Shown here piece by piece: positions 47,406 to 60,527 of a stretch of 64,000 nt of DNA (position 1 is the first letter of the stretch; each line of letters opens with the position of its first letter). This DNA comes from Propionibacteriaceae bacterium (lineage in GTDB: Bacteria > Actinomycetota > Actinomycetes > Propionibacteriales > Propionibacteriaceae). The notes below the pieces were generated by a model. The model ran no database searches. It worked only from the letters and a program-made list of their open reading frames with translations, and had not been told where the DNA came from. Location of the stretch: positions 614,012 through 678,011 of the forward strand of contig JAFKJK010000007.1 in assembly GCA_017306015.1 (NCBI GenBank), read 5' to 3'. The position numbers were made by a program, and so were the translations under genes.

Positions 47406-47521
47406 GCCAACCCCAAGTGAACAGCGCCGTTGATGCTGTGAGGAAGCTATCAGTCCAGACTCGCCGCCGCCAGCCGGAAAGCCGGTGTCACTAGGCTTGG
47501 GTCCTGCGATCGGGAGGGTGC

Positions 47522-48427
47522 GTGGACGACTTCCAGACGGGCGCGGGACGGTTCGCGCCGAGCCCGACCTCTGAGCTGCACCTGGGCAATCTGCGGACGG
47601 CGCTGCTGGCCTGGCTGTTCGCCCGCAGTACCGGACGGGGTTTCCGGTTGCGGATCGAGGACCTGGACACCGTCCGGGTGGCCGTCGCCCGGGGCGTCGA
47701 GCGAAGCCAGCTGGGAGATCTTGCCGCGATCGGGCTCGATTTCGACGGCGAGGTGGTCCGCCAGTCCGAGCGGCTCGACGTCTATCGCGCCGCGCTGGCC
47801 GGTCTGGACACCTACGACTGCTACTGCACGCGGAAGGAGATCGCCGAGGCCGCATCCGCCCCGCACGGGGACGGGTACCGGCCCTATCCCGGCACCTGCC
47901 TGCGCCTGTCGGCGAGGCGCCGCGCCGAACTCGCGGCCACCCGGCCTCCGGCGCTGCGGGTGCGGGCGGACGGGGCGTCCAGCACGGTCCACGACGTGCT
48001 GCACGGGGAGGTCACCGGTGTGGTCGACGACTTCGTCCTCGTCCGCAATGACGGGACGCCGGCGTACAACCTCGCCGTCGTGGTGGACGACCTCGCGATG
48101 GGCGTCGACCAGGTCGTCCGCGGCGACGACCTGCTCTCCTCAGCGCCCCGCCAGGCCTGGCTGGCGACCCGGCTGGGCGGGACGCCGCCGGGCTACGCCC
48201 ACGTCCCGCTGGCGGTGAACGCGGACGGGAAGCGCCTGGCGAAGCGGGACGGAGCGGTCAGCCTGTCCGCCCTTGCCCGGCTGGGGACACGCCCGGGCCA
48301 GGTGTTGACGCGGATCGCCGTCTCCCTCCAGTTGGCGGAGCCGGAGGAGCCGGTGACTCCGTCCGTGCTGCTGGACCGGTTCGACCCGGCGATGCTCCCG
48401 CGTGACCCCTGGGTGGTCTCCGCCTGA
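47522..48427 (+). CDS. gluQ: Glutamyl-Q tRNA(Asp) synthetase
   Basis: 301 residues, catalytic domain only, without the anticodon-binding region of GluRS. HIGH-like motif SPTSELHLGNLRTALLAWL, zinc-type CYCTRKEI and CLRLSARRRAE, KMSKS-like KRLAKRDG. It charges glutamate onto queuosine at position 34 of tRNA-Asp. GTG start 47522; the frame begins at the family N-terminus. Divergent from the CAP gene. Confidence 0.93.
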   Translation: MDDFQTGAGRFAPSPTSELHLGNLRTALLAWLFARSTGRGFRLRIEDLDTVRVAVARGVERSQLGDLAAIGLDFDGEVVRQSERLDVYRAALAGLDTYDCYCTRKEIAEAASAPHGDGYRPYPGTCLRLSARRRAELAATRPPALRVRADGASSTVHDVLHGEVTGVVDDFVLVRNDGTPAYNLAVVVDDLAMGVDQVVRGDDLLSSAPRQAWLATRLGGTPPGYAHVPLAVNADGKRLAKRDGAVSLSALARLGTRPGQVLTRIAVSLQLAEPEEPVTPSVLLDRFDPAMLPRDPWVVSA

Positions 48428-48463
48428 ACGATCGGGCCCGTCCCCATCCGTCAGGACGGCCTC

Positions 48464-48505
48464 ACAGTGAATCCGCCTCCCGAACTCGGGCGGCAGGTTC
48501 ACTGT
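48464..48505. terminator. Bidirectional hairpin between convergent genes
   Basis: ACAGTGAA and TTCACTGT enclose an inner CCGCC/GGCGG pair, a 42-base symmetric stem-loop. It lies between gluQ (+) and an FKBP gene (-), the place for a shared terminator. No long T-run on either side. Confidence 0.5.
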
Positions 48506-48508
48506 CTA

Positions 48509-49483
48509 CTAAGCCGAGTAGGCGAAGAGGATGTCGACCACGTAGACGATGGTGTCGCCCTTCTCCAGCGGCGGGTTGTTGGCCCCCTCCGGGTACCCGT
48601 ACGCCGGGGGCAGGACGAGCAGCACCCGGGAGCCGACCGTCTTGTCGACCAGGCCGGTCTTCCAGCCGGGGATCGTGGTCGACAGCGCGCCGGTGATCGG
48701 CGTCCACTGGTCCTGGATGAGCTTGCCGGTCTTCCACGAGTAGCCGACGAAGCGGGCGTAGATGGTGTCGTCCTTGGTGACCTTGGCGCCCTTCCCCTCG
48801 ATCAGCGTCTGGGCGGTCATCGTCGTGGGGGCCGTGGTGCCCGGCATGGTGATCGTCGGCTTCTCGGTCGCGCTGCCGGTGACCGTCGGCAGGCCCGCCG
48901 GCGGGGTGATCGTCGTCCCGGTCGGGTTGGGGACCGACACCGCGATGATGTCGACCACGAAGAGCATCGTGTCGCCGTCCTTGTACTCCGCCGGCCGGTA
49001 GGAGGGGTCGGCGCCGTCGTAGCCGTCGACACCGGGGATCCCGATCAGGACCCGGCTGCCCGCCGACTGGCCGGTCAGGCCGGTCTTGAAGCCCACGATC
49101 ACCTGGCCGAGGCTGAACGTCGCCGGCTTCTTGCGCTGCCAGGAGCTGTCGAACATCGTCCCCGTGCGACCCAGGACGCCGTAGTAGTTGACGGTGATCA
49201 TGCTGTCGGCGGTGGCCACCTCGCCGTCGCCCTTCACGAGCACCCTCGTCTGGGTCTTGTCGATGACGAACGGTTTGGTGAAACTCAGCTTGGGCTCCTT
49301 GCCCTTCTCTCCGGTCACCTTCACGCCGTCGAGGTTCGTCTGCACCGGGACGGTCGAGCTCGGGCTCGGCGAGGCCGTGGGCGAGGTCAGCGGAGCGCTC
49401 GGGCTGGGGCTGGCGGACGGGCTGCCGCAGGCGGTCAGCGCGAGCAGGCAGGCGATGGCGGGAAGCAGGCGGCGAGTAGGCAC
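48509..49483 (-). CDS. Tandem-FKBP peptidyl-prolyl isomerase lipoprotein
   Basis: 324 residues. Lipobox LLALTACGS (Cys near 19), Ser/Pro/Thr linker, then two FKBP domains: about 85-180 (VNYYGVLGRTGTMFDSSW, VLIGIPGVDGY) and about 225-324 (YARFVGYSWKTGKLIQDQW, VLLVLPPAYGYPEG). Both have the strand and loop features of the fold, unlike the paralogue at 16166-17113, whose first domain is degraded. Acts as extracytoplasmic folding factor. GTG start 49483. Confidence 0.9.
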   Translation of the reverse strand: MPTRRLLPAIACLLALTACGSPSASPSPSAPLTSPTASPSPSSTVPVQTNLDGVKVTGEKGKEPKLSFTKPFVIDKTQTRVLVKGDGEVATADSMITVNYYGVLGRTGTMFDSSWQRKKPATFSLGQVIVGFKTGLTGQSAGSRVLIGIPGVDGYDGADPSYRPAEYKDGDTMLFVVDIIAVSVPNPTGTTITPPAGLPTVTGSATEKPTITMPGTTAPTTMTAQTLIEGKGAKVTKDDTIYARFVGYSWKTGKLIQDQWTPITGALSTTIPGWKTGLVDKTVGSRVLLVLPPAYGYPEGANNPPLEKGDTIVYVVDILFAYSA

Positions 49484-49551
49484 GGTGGCAAGGTTACCGA
49501 ACCTCCCTGAGCGTTCCCGCCACCGGGGCGCCGGCGGGCCACAGCAGTGGG

Positions 49552-50283
49552 CTACAGCCCGGTCAGATCCAGCAGGGCGCCCAGTTCCTCGCGGCTCAGC
49601 TCCCGGGTCTCACCGGGACGCAGGCTGCCCAGCTTCACCGGCCCGATCGCCAGCCGGGACAGCTTGCGCACCGGGTGGCCGAGCGCGTCGAACATCCGCC
49701 GGACGATCCGGTTCCGGCCCGAGTGCAGCACGACCCGGACGAGACTCCGGTCGGCTCCGCGCTGAACCAGCTTCACGGCGTCCGGACGGATGGGACCGTC
49801 GTCGAGCTCGATCCCGCCCCGGAGCCGCTTCAGGGTGGCATCGCTGACCACCCCGGAGACCTCGGCGAGGTAGGTCTTGGACACCTCGAACGAGGGATGG
49901 GTCATCCGCTGGGCGAAGTCGCCGTCGTTGGTGAGCAGCAGCAGGCCCTCGGTGTCGGCGTCCAGCCGGCCGACGTGGAACAGCCGCTGGCCGGACGGGA
50001 CGTAGCCGGCAAGGGTGGGCCGGCCACGGTCGTCCTCCATCGCCGAGAGCACGCCGCGGGGCTTGTTCAGGACGAGGTACAGCCGGGCGCGCTGCGGCGG
50101 GATCCGGGCTCCGTCCACGCGGATGACGGCGGTCGCCGGGTCCACCCGGAGGCCCTGCTCGGTGACGACCCGGCCATCGACCTCGACCTGACCGGCCGCG
50201 ATCAGCTCCTCCGCCGCCCGGCGCGAGGCGACCCCGGCTGCGGCCAGCACCTTCTGCAGCCGGACCGGCCCGGCCTCACTCAT
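49552..50283 (-). CDS. RluB-family pseudouridine synthase
   Basis: 243 residues. N-terminal S4 RNA-binding domain (VRLQKVLAAAGVASRRAAEE); catalytic Asp in GRLDADTEGLLLLTNDG; C-terminal HSGRNRIVRRMFDALGHPVRKL. It modifies large-subunit rRNA. ATG 50283 overlaps the end of scpB. It is the last gene of the parA-scpA-scpB-rluB operon, an order conserved in Actinomycetota. Confidence 0.95.
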   Translation of the reverse strand: MSEAGPVRLQKVLAAAGVASRRAAEELIAAGQVEVDGRVVTEQGLRVDPATAVIRVDGARIPPQRARLYLVLNKPRGVLSAMEDDRGRPTLAGYVPSGQRLFHVGRLDADTEGLLLLTNDGDFAQRMTHPSFEVSKTYLAEVSGVVSDATLKRLRGGIELDDGPIRPDAVKLVQRGADRSLVRVVLHSGRNRIVRRMFDALGHPVRKLSRLAIGPVKLGSLRPGETRELSREELGALLDLTGL

Positions 50284-50881
50284 CGCCGGCCTCGATCAGC
50301 GGAACGGCGTCGTCGCCGGCGGCGGCGTCCGCGACGAGGTTCGCCAGTTCGGCCTCCAGTGCGCCGGCGTCGGGTAGGTGCGGTGCCAGCGGCGGGAGTT
50401 CGTCGAGGCTGTTCAGTCCCATCCGCTCCAGGAAGTAGCCGGTGGTGCCGAACAGCCGGGCGCCGGTCTCGTCGTCGCGCCCGACCTCGACGATCAGGTC
50501 TCGCGCGGTCAGCGTCCGCATCACGCCGTCGACGTTCACGCCGCGGACCGACGACACCCGTCCGCGGCTGATCGGCTGGAGGTAGGCGACGACGGCCAGA
50601 GTCTCCAGGGCAGCCTGGCTGAGGGTGCCGCGCTGTCCCTCCAGCAGCCAGGTGGCGATCAGTTCGGCGTGCTCGCTGCGGGTGTAGTAGCGCCAGCCCC
50701 CGCCGACCTGGCGCAACTCGAAGCCACGGCCGGTCTCCTCGTAGAAGCTCGCCAGCGCGCGCAGCGCCTCCTCGACGTCCGCGACCGGCTCCCCGGTGGC
50801 CTCGGCCAGTTCGGCTGCGGCCATCGGCTCGGTCGCCAGCATCAGCAGCGCCTCCAGGGCTGGGGCAAGGGTGTCACTCAT
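50276..50881 (-). CDS. scpB: Segregation and condensation protein B
   Basis: 201 residues. Two winged helices: LEALLMLATEPMAAAELAEA at the N-terminus and AALETLAVVAYLQPISRGRV then SSVRGVNVDGVMRTL. It binds ScpA and SMC in chromosome condensation. ATG 50881 overlaps the scpA stop by 8 bases. Confidence 0.96.
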   Translation of the reverse strand: MSDTLAPALEALLMLATEPMAAAELAEATGEPVADVEEALRALASFYEETGRGFELRQVGGGWRYYTRSEHAELIATWLLEGQRGTLSQAALETLAVVAYLQPISRGRVSSVRGVNVDGVMRTLTARDLIVEVGRDDETGARLFGTTGYFLERMGLNSLDELPPLAPHLPDAGALEAELANLVADAAAGDDAVPLIEAGDE

Positions 50882-51746
50882 CGCTCTCCTCCGTTGCCGG
50901 CCCGGGGTCGGCGTTCGCGCCGGGTTCGTCGAACTCGGCGCCGATGTTGTCCGCGTCCACCTCGTTGCCGAGCCAGCGGATGGTCAGTTCCCCCAGGGGT
51001 GTCAGCTGCTCGAACGCCACCGCGCGCTCGCGGAACAGCTCCAGCAGGGCCAGGAACCGGGCCACGACGACGAGCCGGTCGGCGTCGCCGGCGAGCGCCC
51101 GGAAGGTCAGCGCGGACTGCTCACGCAGCCGGCGGACGATCAGGTCGGCCTGCTCGCGGACGCTGACCAGCGGCAGGTGCAGGTGTTCCAGCGGGAGTGC
51201 CGGCGGCGGAGCGGGGGTCATCGCCCGGCCGGCATAGACGGCGATGATGTCGGCGAAGCCGTCGAGCTCCACCTCGGGCAGCAGCTTGGCGAACCGCTCC
51301 TCCAGCCCGCCGGGACGCGGGTGCCGGCGGGCCTGCGTCGCCAGCGTGTCGGCGATCCAGGCGCTGACCACCTTGAACGCGCGGTACTGCAGGAGCCGGG
51401 CGAACAGCAGGTCTCTGGCCTCGAGAAGGGCGAGGTCGTCGGCGTCCTCCACCTCGCCGGACGGCAGCAGCCGGGCCGCCTTGAGGTCGAGCAGGGTGGC
51501 GGCGATCACGATGAAGGAGCTCGACTGGTCCAGGTCCCACCACGACCCCGCCGGACCCTGCTGCCCGCGCGCCGCCTTCAGGTGGGCGACGAAGTCGTCG
51601 GTGACCTGGGAGAGGGCGACCTCGGTCACGTCCAGCTTGTGCCGGCTGATCAGTTGCAGCAGCAGGTCGAACGGGCCGGTGAAGTTGGCCAGGTTGACGG
51701 TGAACGCGCTGCGTTCGACCGGCCCGGCCGATGCGGGCTGCGTCAC
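50874..51746 (-). CDS. scpA: Segregation and condensation protein A
   Basis: 290 residues, the kleisin subunit. FTVNLANFTGPFDLLLQLIS then RHKLDVTEVALSQVTDDF bind the SMC neck; the C-terminal winged helix (LALLELFRERAVAFEQ) binds the SMC cap. GTG 51746 overlaps the stop of the 99-residue gene. A charged tail (EFDEPGANADPGP) extends beyond the core. Confidence 0.95.
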   Translation of the reverse strand: MTQPASAGPVERSAFTVNLANFTGPFDLLLQLISRHKLDVTEVALSQVTDDFVAHLKAARGQQGPAGSWWDLDQSSSFIVIAATLLDLKAARLLPSGEVEDADDLALLEARDLLFARLLQYRAFKVVSAWIADTLATQARRHPRPGGLEERFAKLLPEVELDGFADIIAVYAGRAMTPAPPPALPLEHLHLPLVSVREQADLIVRRLREQSALTFRALAGDADRLVVVARFLALLELFRERAVAFEQLTPLGELTIRWLGNEVDADNIGAEFDEPGANADPGPATEESDE

Positions 51747-52042
51747 GACGCTTCGAGCCGCCGCACCAGTTCGGACTCGGCCCCTCGCTCGGCGAAGTCG
51801 GCCATCGCCAGGCCGACGGCAGCGCGCACGATCCGGCCGCGGTCGACGACGACGCCGTGCTCGGCGCGCAGCGACAGCCGGGCCTGCTCGAGGGCGATCA
51901 GCTCGTCGCTGGTGACATAGACCGTGATCTTCTCCTCGTGCCGCACCCGCCCGCTGGCGACCGGCGCCTCGGCCGCGGACTCGCTGGCAGCCGTGCGCCG
52001 GAACAGCGCGTCGGCGCCGGGAAGGTCTACGCGCCGGGGCAT
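51743..52042 (-). CDS. Conserved small protein between parA and scpA
   Basis: 99 residues. The first 35 are loose. The remainder (EKITVYVTSDELIALEQARL, then RLSLRAEHGVVVDRGRIVRA) looks like a ribbon-helix-helix DNA-binding or similar small fold: a strand followed by two helices. It overlaps parA by 16 bases and scpA by 4. Not a known family to me by name, but its place in the segregation operon suggests a partner of the ParA ATPase, functionally like a small ParB/centromere-binding protein. That is inference. Confidence 0.75.
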   Translation of the reverse strand: MPRRVDLPGADALFRRTAASESAAEAPVASGRVRHEEKITVYVTSDELIALEQARLSLRAEHGVVVDRGRIVRAAVGLAMADFAERGAESELVRRLEAS

Positions 52043-52917
52043 CTGGCCAGCACCTCCCGTGCGAGCATGCGATACGCCTCAGCGCCCGGCGAACCCGGCG
52101 CGTACGTGGTGATCGGCTCGCCGGCGACAGTGGTCTCCGGGAACTTGATGGTGCGCCGGATCACCGTGTGGAAGACCTCGTCGCCGAACGCCTCGACCAC
52201 CCGTTCGAGCACCTCGCGGCTGTGCAGCGTCCGGGCGTCGTACATGGTGCCGAGGATGCCGAGCCGCTGCAGGTGCGGGTTCAGCCGCTCCTGCACCTTC
52301 TCGATGGTGTCGGTGAGCAGTGCGATCCCGCGCAGGGCGAAGAACTCCAGCTCCAGCGGCATCAGCACCTTGTCGGAGCAGGTGAGGGCGTTCACGGTGA
52401 GCAGGCCGAGCGAGGGCGCGCAGTCGATCAGGATCAGGTCGTAGCGGTCGCGCACCTTCGCCAGCACCCGGGCCAGGGTCTGCTCGCGCGCCACCTCCGA
52501 GACCAGCTGCACCTCGGCGGCGGACAGGTCGATGTTGGACGGCAGCAGGTCGAGGCCGTCCACCACGGTGTGGATGAGCACGTCGTCGATGCTGGTGCCG
52601 CGGCTGAGCAGCAGGTTGTAGATGCTCAGCTCCAGGGTGTGCGGGCTGACGCCGAGGCCGACCGACAGCGACCCCTGCGGGTCGAAGTCGACCAGCAGCA
52701 CCTTGCGTCCCGTCTCGGCGAGGGCTGCGCCGAGGTTGATGGTCGTCGTGGTCTTGCCGACCCCGCCCTTCTGGTTGCACATCGCGATGATCAGAGCGTG
52801 CTTCCTGCGTTCCGGGTCGGGACGGGTGGGCTCGGGCAGGTCCGGCAGCGGACGTCCGGTGGGTCCGAGTTCGTCGGCCTCGGGCAGGGTCTGTGGGTTG
52901 GTGCTGGTCACGCCCAC
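52027..52917 (-). CDS. ParA family ATPase
   Basis: 296 residues. Deviant Walker A CNQKGGVGKTTTTINL at about 47-60, Walker A' LLVDFDPQGSLSVGLG and Walker B LILIDCAPSLGLLT. An extended N-terminus (about 40 residues, Pro-rich) precedes it. Soj-like ParA, but away from oriC and without parB, so a dedicated partner is expected (see the 99-residue gene). The GTG at 52917 has an alternative GTG two codons later. Confidence 0.93.
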   Translation of the reverse strand: MGVTSTNPQTLPEADELGPTGRPLPDLPEPTRPDPERRKHALIIAMCNQKGGVGKTTTTINLGAALAETGRKVLLVDFDPQGSLSVGLGVSPHTLELSIYNLLLSRGTSIDDVLIHTVVDGLDLLPSNIDLSAAEVQLVSEVAREQTLARVLAKVRDRYDLILIDCAPSLGLLTVNALTCSDKVLMPLELEFFALRGIALLTDTIEKVQERLNPHLQRLGILGTMYDARTLHSREVLERVVEAFGDEVFHTVIRRTIKFPETTVAGEPITTYAPGSPGAEAYRMLAREVLARCPGA

Positions 52918-52978
52918 ACCCTACGGCCATTTGTCGACAAGTCGCCTCCGACGCGCCCGGCCGTCAGCCGCTCGCCCG

Positions 52979-53897
52979 TCAGCGGGCGCGCGGGTGGGCG
53001 GCGAGGAAGACCTCGCGCAGGTGCTCGGCGGTGACCAGGGTGTAGATCTGGGTGGTCGTCACCGAGGAGTGGCCGAGCAACTCCTGGACGACCCGGATGT
53101 CGGCACCGCCGTCGAGAAGGTGGGTGGCGAACGAGTGCCGCAGGGTGTGCGGCGACACCTCGGCCTCGATGCCCGCCGTCTCCCCGGCCCGGTGCAGCAC
53201 CTGCCAGGCGCTCTGCCGGCTGAGCCGTTGGCCGCGGGTGTTCAGCAGCAGCGCCGGGCTGGGCCGGACGGACGCCTGCGCGAACACCGGACGCCCGCGC
53301 ACCAGCCAGGCGTCCAGTGCCGTGCGGGCGTAGCTGCCGACCGGGACGATCCGCTCCTTGCGCCCCTTGCCGAACAGCCGCAGCGCCGCGTTCGCGTCGG
53401 CGAGGACGCCGGTGACGTCGTCCACGTCCAGGTCGAGCACCTCGGAGATCCGGGCCCCGGTGGCGTAGAGCAGTTCCAGCAAGGCGGCGTCGCGGAGCCC
53501 CTCCGGGGTGGCGACGTCCGGAGCGGCGAGCAGCGCGGTGACCTGGTCGATGCTGAGTGCCTTCGGCAGCCGGCGCAACGGCCGCGGCGGATGGACGGCG
53601 GCCGCGGGACTGTCCGCGGTGATCCCCTCTCCCGCGGCGAAGGCGTGCAGCGAGCGGACGGCGACCAGCGCCCGGGTGGCGCTGGGGACGGAGAGTGCCC
53701 TGTGCTCGGGAGAGGGCGTCTGCAGCGCGGCGAGGAAGGCCGCCACGTCCGCCTCGGCGACGCCGGACAGATCGTCGATCCCGCGCTCGGCGAGGAAGCC
53801 GAGGTACCGGTTCAGGTCGCGGCGGTAGCCGCTGACGGTGTGGGGGGAGGCTCCGCGCTCGACCACCAGGTGGTCGAGAAAGCCGGCGACGGCCCGC

Positions 53898-53914
<17 letters not shown>
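52979..53914 (-). CDS. xerD: Tyrosine recombinase XerD
   Basis: 311 residues. N-terminal SAM-like core-binding domain ([20 protein letters not shown]) and the catalytic domain with [14 protein letters not shown] (Arg), [12 protein letters not shown] (Lys), [17 protein letters not shown] (His-x-x-Arg), [15 protein letters not shown] (His and Tyr). All catalytic residues are present. Resolves chromosome dimers with XerC. Start ATG 53914 overlaps the Nudix gene. A housekeeping rather than phage-type copy, by length and place. Confidence 0.95.
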
Positions 53915-57988
<4,074 letters not shown>

Positions 57989-57994
57989 CCTCGC

Positions 57995-58945
57995 TCACCC
58001 CGACGCCCGGGCCTGGGTCTGGGCGCTGCGGGCAGCCCAGTCGGTGGGTCCGCGCCAGCCGTCCACCGGAAGCCCGAACTTGGCGACCAGCCGGTCGACG
58101 AAGGGCTGCTCGGAGATCCGGGCCAGCTTCAGCCGGTGGCGGCCGATCCTCGCCTCGATCTCCATCCCGGCGGTCACGTCCACCGAGCGCCGGCCGTCGC
58201 ACCAGACGACTCCGCCGGGAGTGACCCCTGGCAGCACCTCGATGTCGACAACGGTCGAGTCCGAGAGCACGAGCGGACGGGCGAACAGCGCATGCGCGCT
58301 CATCGGCACCAGCAGCAGGGCTGACAGCTCGGGCCAGATCACCGGCCCGTGGGCCGAGAACGCGTAGGCGGTGGAGCCGGTCGGTGTGGACACCAGGACG
58401 CCGTCGGTCGCCCAGCGGGACAGCGGTCGCCCGTCGATCCGGACCAGCACTTCCAGCATCCGCTCCCGGGCGAGCTTCTCCAGGGAGACCTCGTTCACGG
58501 CGAACGAGCGCCACACCTCCTCGCCGCCCGCTTCGGCGCGGACGATGGCGTCGATCGTCATCCGCTCCTCGACGTGGTAGTCGCCCCCGGCGATGTGCTC
58601 GATCAGAGTGGGCAGCTCGTAGGACTCCAGTTCGGCGAGGAAGCCGACATGGCCGAGGTTGACGCCCATCACCGGGATGTCCCTGGGGACGGCCCACTCG
58701 GCAGCGCGCAGGATGTTGCCGTCCCCGCCGAAGACCACCACCAGTTCTGCGGACACCGGCTCGGCCGACAGGTCGCCGAGAGCCACCCCGCCGACGAGCG
58801 GAGCGAGCCGTTCCGCGTCGTCGGCCGCGGCCAGGCAGGTGACGCCGCGCTCGGCCATGCCGGTCACGAACCGGGCTGCGGCCTCCAGGGCCGCGGGACG
58901 CCCGGGATGGATGGTGAGGGCGATCTGCCTGGGCTGGGAACTCAC
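57995..58945 (-). CDS. nadK: NAD kinase
   Basis: 316 residues. The kinase motif VVFGGDGNILRAAEWAV and LGHVGFLAELE, NEVSLEKLARERMLEV, and the TPTGSTAYAFSAHGPVIWP loop are intact. Makes NADP from NAD with ATP or polyphosphate. GTG 58945; separated from tlyA by 9 bases and 6 from recN. Confidence 0.97.
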   Translation of the reverse strand: MSSQPRQIALTIHPGRPAALEAAARFVTGMAERGVTCLAAADDAERLAPLVGGVALGDLSAEPVSAELVVVFGGDGNILRAAEWAVPRDIPVMGVNLGHVGFLAELESYELPTLIEHIAGGDYHVEERMTIDAIVRAEAGGEEVWRSFAVNEVSLEKLARERMLEVLVRIDGRPLSRWATDGVLVSTPTGSTAYAFSAHGPVIWPELSALLLVPMSAHALFARPLVLSDSTVVDIEVLPGVTPGGVVWCDGRRSVDVTAGMEIEARIGRHRLKLARISEQPFVDRLVAKFGLPVDGWRGPTDWAARSAQTQARASG

Positions 58946-58954
58946 GGGGAAACC

Positions 58955-59707
58955 CTAGCCGTCGTCGCCCACAGCCAAACCTGGGCGCCGCAACTGGACG
59001 AAGTACTCCACGTTGCCGGACTCCCCCGGCAGGCAGCTCTCCGCCTGCCAGCCCGGCGTCCAGCCGAGCGCTGCGGCGGCCGCCACGACTCCGGTCACCG
59101 CCTGGGCGCGAAGCCGGGGGTCGCGGACGACGCCGCGATCGTCCAGCCCCGCCCTGCCGACCTCGAACTGCGGCTTGACCAGCAGCAACGCGTCGCCGTC
59201 CGGCCGGAGCACGGCCAGCAGGGACGGCAGCAGCAGCGTCAGCGAGATGAACGAGACGTCGGCCACGACGAGGCCGACCGGCTCACCGTCGAGGTGGTCG
59301 AGGGTGAGATCACGCAGGTTGAGCCGCTCGCGGACGTGCACGCGGGGATCCGCCCGCAGCCCTGCCACCAGCTGGCCGTGGCCGACGTCCACCGCGTAGA
59401 CCTGTTCGGCGCCGCCTTCCAGCAGCACCTGGGTGAAGCCGCCGGTCGAGGCACCGGCGTCCAGCACTCGGGGTGGGACGGCGATCCGGGAGGAGGCGAG
59501 CGCGTCCGCCAGCTTGTGGGCGGCGCGGGAGACGTAGTGGTCGGCACCGGCGACCTCGAGGCGGTCGCCCGGACCGACGGGGTGGGAGGGACGACCGGCC
59601 GGCGTCCCGTTCACGCTGACCCTGCCGGCACGGACGGCTTCGGCGGCTTGCTGGCGTGAGCGGGCCAGCCCGCGGTCGACCAGGGCTCGGTCGAGCCGTC
59701 CGCTCAC
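58955..59707 (-). CDS. tlyA: TlyA family 16S/23S rRNA 2'-O-methyltransferase
   Basis: 250 residues. N-terminal S4 domain (RLDRALVDRGLARSRQQAAE) and FtsJ-like methyltransferase with SAM motif VLDAGASTGGFTQVLLEGG, DVSFISLTLLLPSL and LVKPQFEVGR. The GTG start overlaps the stop of the 55-residue ORF. TlyA methylates rRNA ribose in both subunits and its loss gives capreomycin resistance. Confidence 0.94.
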   Translation of the reverse strand: MSGRLDRALVDRGLARSRQQAAEAVRAGRVSVNGTPAGRPSHPVGPGDRLEVAGADHYVSRAAHKLADALASSRIAVPPRVLDAGASTGGFTQVLLEGGAEQVYAVDVGHGQLVAGLRADPRVHVRERLNLRDLTLDHLDGEPVGLVVADVSFISLTLLLPSLLAVLRPDGDALLLVKPQFEVGRAGLDDRGVVRDPRLRAQAVTGVVAAAAALGWTPGWQAESCLPGESGNVEYFVQLRRPGLAVGDDG

Positions 59708-59871
59708 CTCGGGTCCGGGTCGCGCAAGGCGGTCTGAAGTGCCTCCACGACGCGGGCGAACTGCTCGGGATGCTCGCCCACGTCACCGGAGAGGTCGAGC
59801 GCGGCGAGCGCCTCGTCGATCGCCGGCACCCCGGTGGCAGGAGCCTGCGGCACCTCGTCGGAATCGCTCAC
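59704..59871 (-). CDS. 55-residue micro-protein upstream of tlyA
   Basis: GTG 59871 to TGA 59704-59706: an acidic micro-protein (VSDSDEVPQAPATGV ... FARVVEALQTALRDPDPR), predicted helical at the C-terminus. It ends in a GTGA overlap with tlyA. A small gene of the same size stands at this place in mycobacteria (Rv1693, as I recall), which supports translation. Function unknown. Confidence 0.75.
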   Translation of the reverse strand: MSDSDEVPQAPATGVPAIDEALAALDLSGDVGEHPEQFARVVEALQTALRDPDPR

Positions 59872-59918
59872 GGGCACATCCTAGGCTCGCTCCACGTTCG
59901 CTCCCACCGAGAGGAGCG

Positions 59919-60527
59919 TCAGTCGCCGTCGAGGCCCCGGGCGGCCAGGGCGGCGCCGGTCGCCTGGGCGTGGCCGACGGCGCGGACGACGACGGGGGTG
60001 ACCAGGGTGAACGGGTTCCGCTCCCGGCCGCGAGCCCGGGCGGCCATCCGGACCTCGCCGAACGCGTCCAGCAGCACGGGGACGGACCGCAGCATCAGCG
60101 CGACCGCCAGCCCCACGAGTTCCGGGTTGATCCGGACGACCCGGAGCGGCCGCAGTGCGCTGGTGAGCGCGTCCACGAGGACGGTCGCCGTCGTGGTGGC
60201 AGTGAGCAGCCGGGACGCGTAGATCGCGGTGACCAGGTTGACCGCAACGACGATTGCCAGCCCGGCCGAGCCGAGCAGCAGCTGGTAGCCGGCGAGCACC
60301 GCGGCCAGGATCCACACTCCCCACGGCATTCGGAGCGCGTAGCCGAGCGGGAGTCGCGCGACGACGAGCGCCAGCATGGACGCGACCAGCGAAGCCAGGC
60401 TCAGCCACGGGGATCCGACGGCGACCGCCGGCACGATCAGGATCACGACGATCAGGTACTTCCAGCCGACGCCCAGCCGGTGCATCGGGGAGTCGCCGGA
60501 CACGTACAGGCTGAACAGCCCGCTCAT
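59919..60527 (-). CDS. bioN: Energy-coupling factor transmembrane protein (BioN/CbiQ family)
   Basis: 202 residues with about four to five helices. Starts MSGLFSLYVSGDSPMHRLGV and has the coupling motif AARARGRERNPF (ARG) near 175, which contacts the ATPase. Forms the scaffold of a biotin ECF transporter with BioM and BioY. Its start overlaps the ATPase stop by 4 bases. Confidence 0.9.
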   Translation of the reverse strand: MSGLFSLYVSGDSPMHRLGVGWKYLIVVILIVPAVAVGSPWLSLASLVASMLALVVARLPLGYALRMPWGVWILAAVLAGYQLLLGSAGLAIVVAVNLVTAIYASRLLTATTTATVLVDALTSALRPLRVVRINPELVGLAVALMLRSVPVLLDAFGEVRMAARARGRERNPFTLVTPVVVRAVGHAQATGAALAARGLDGD

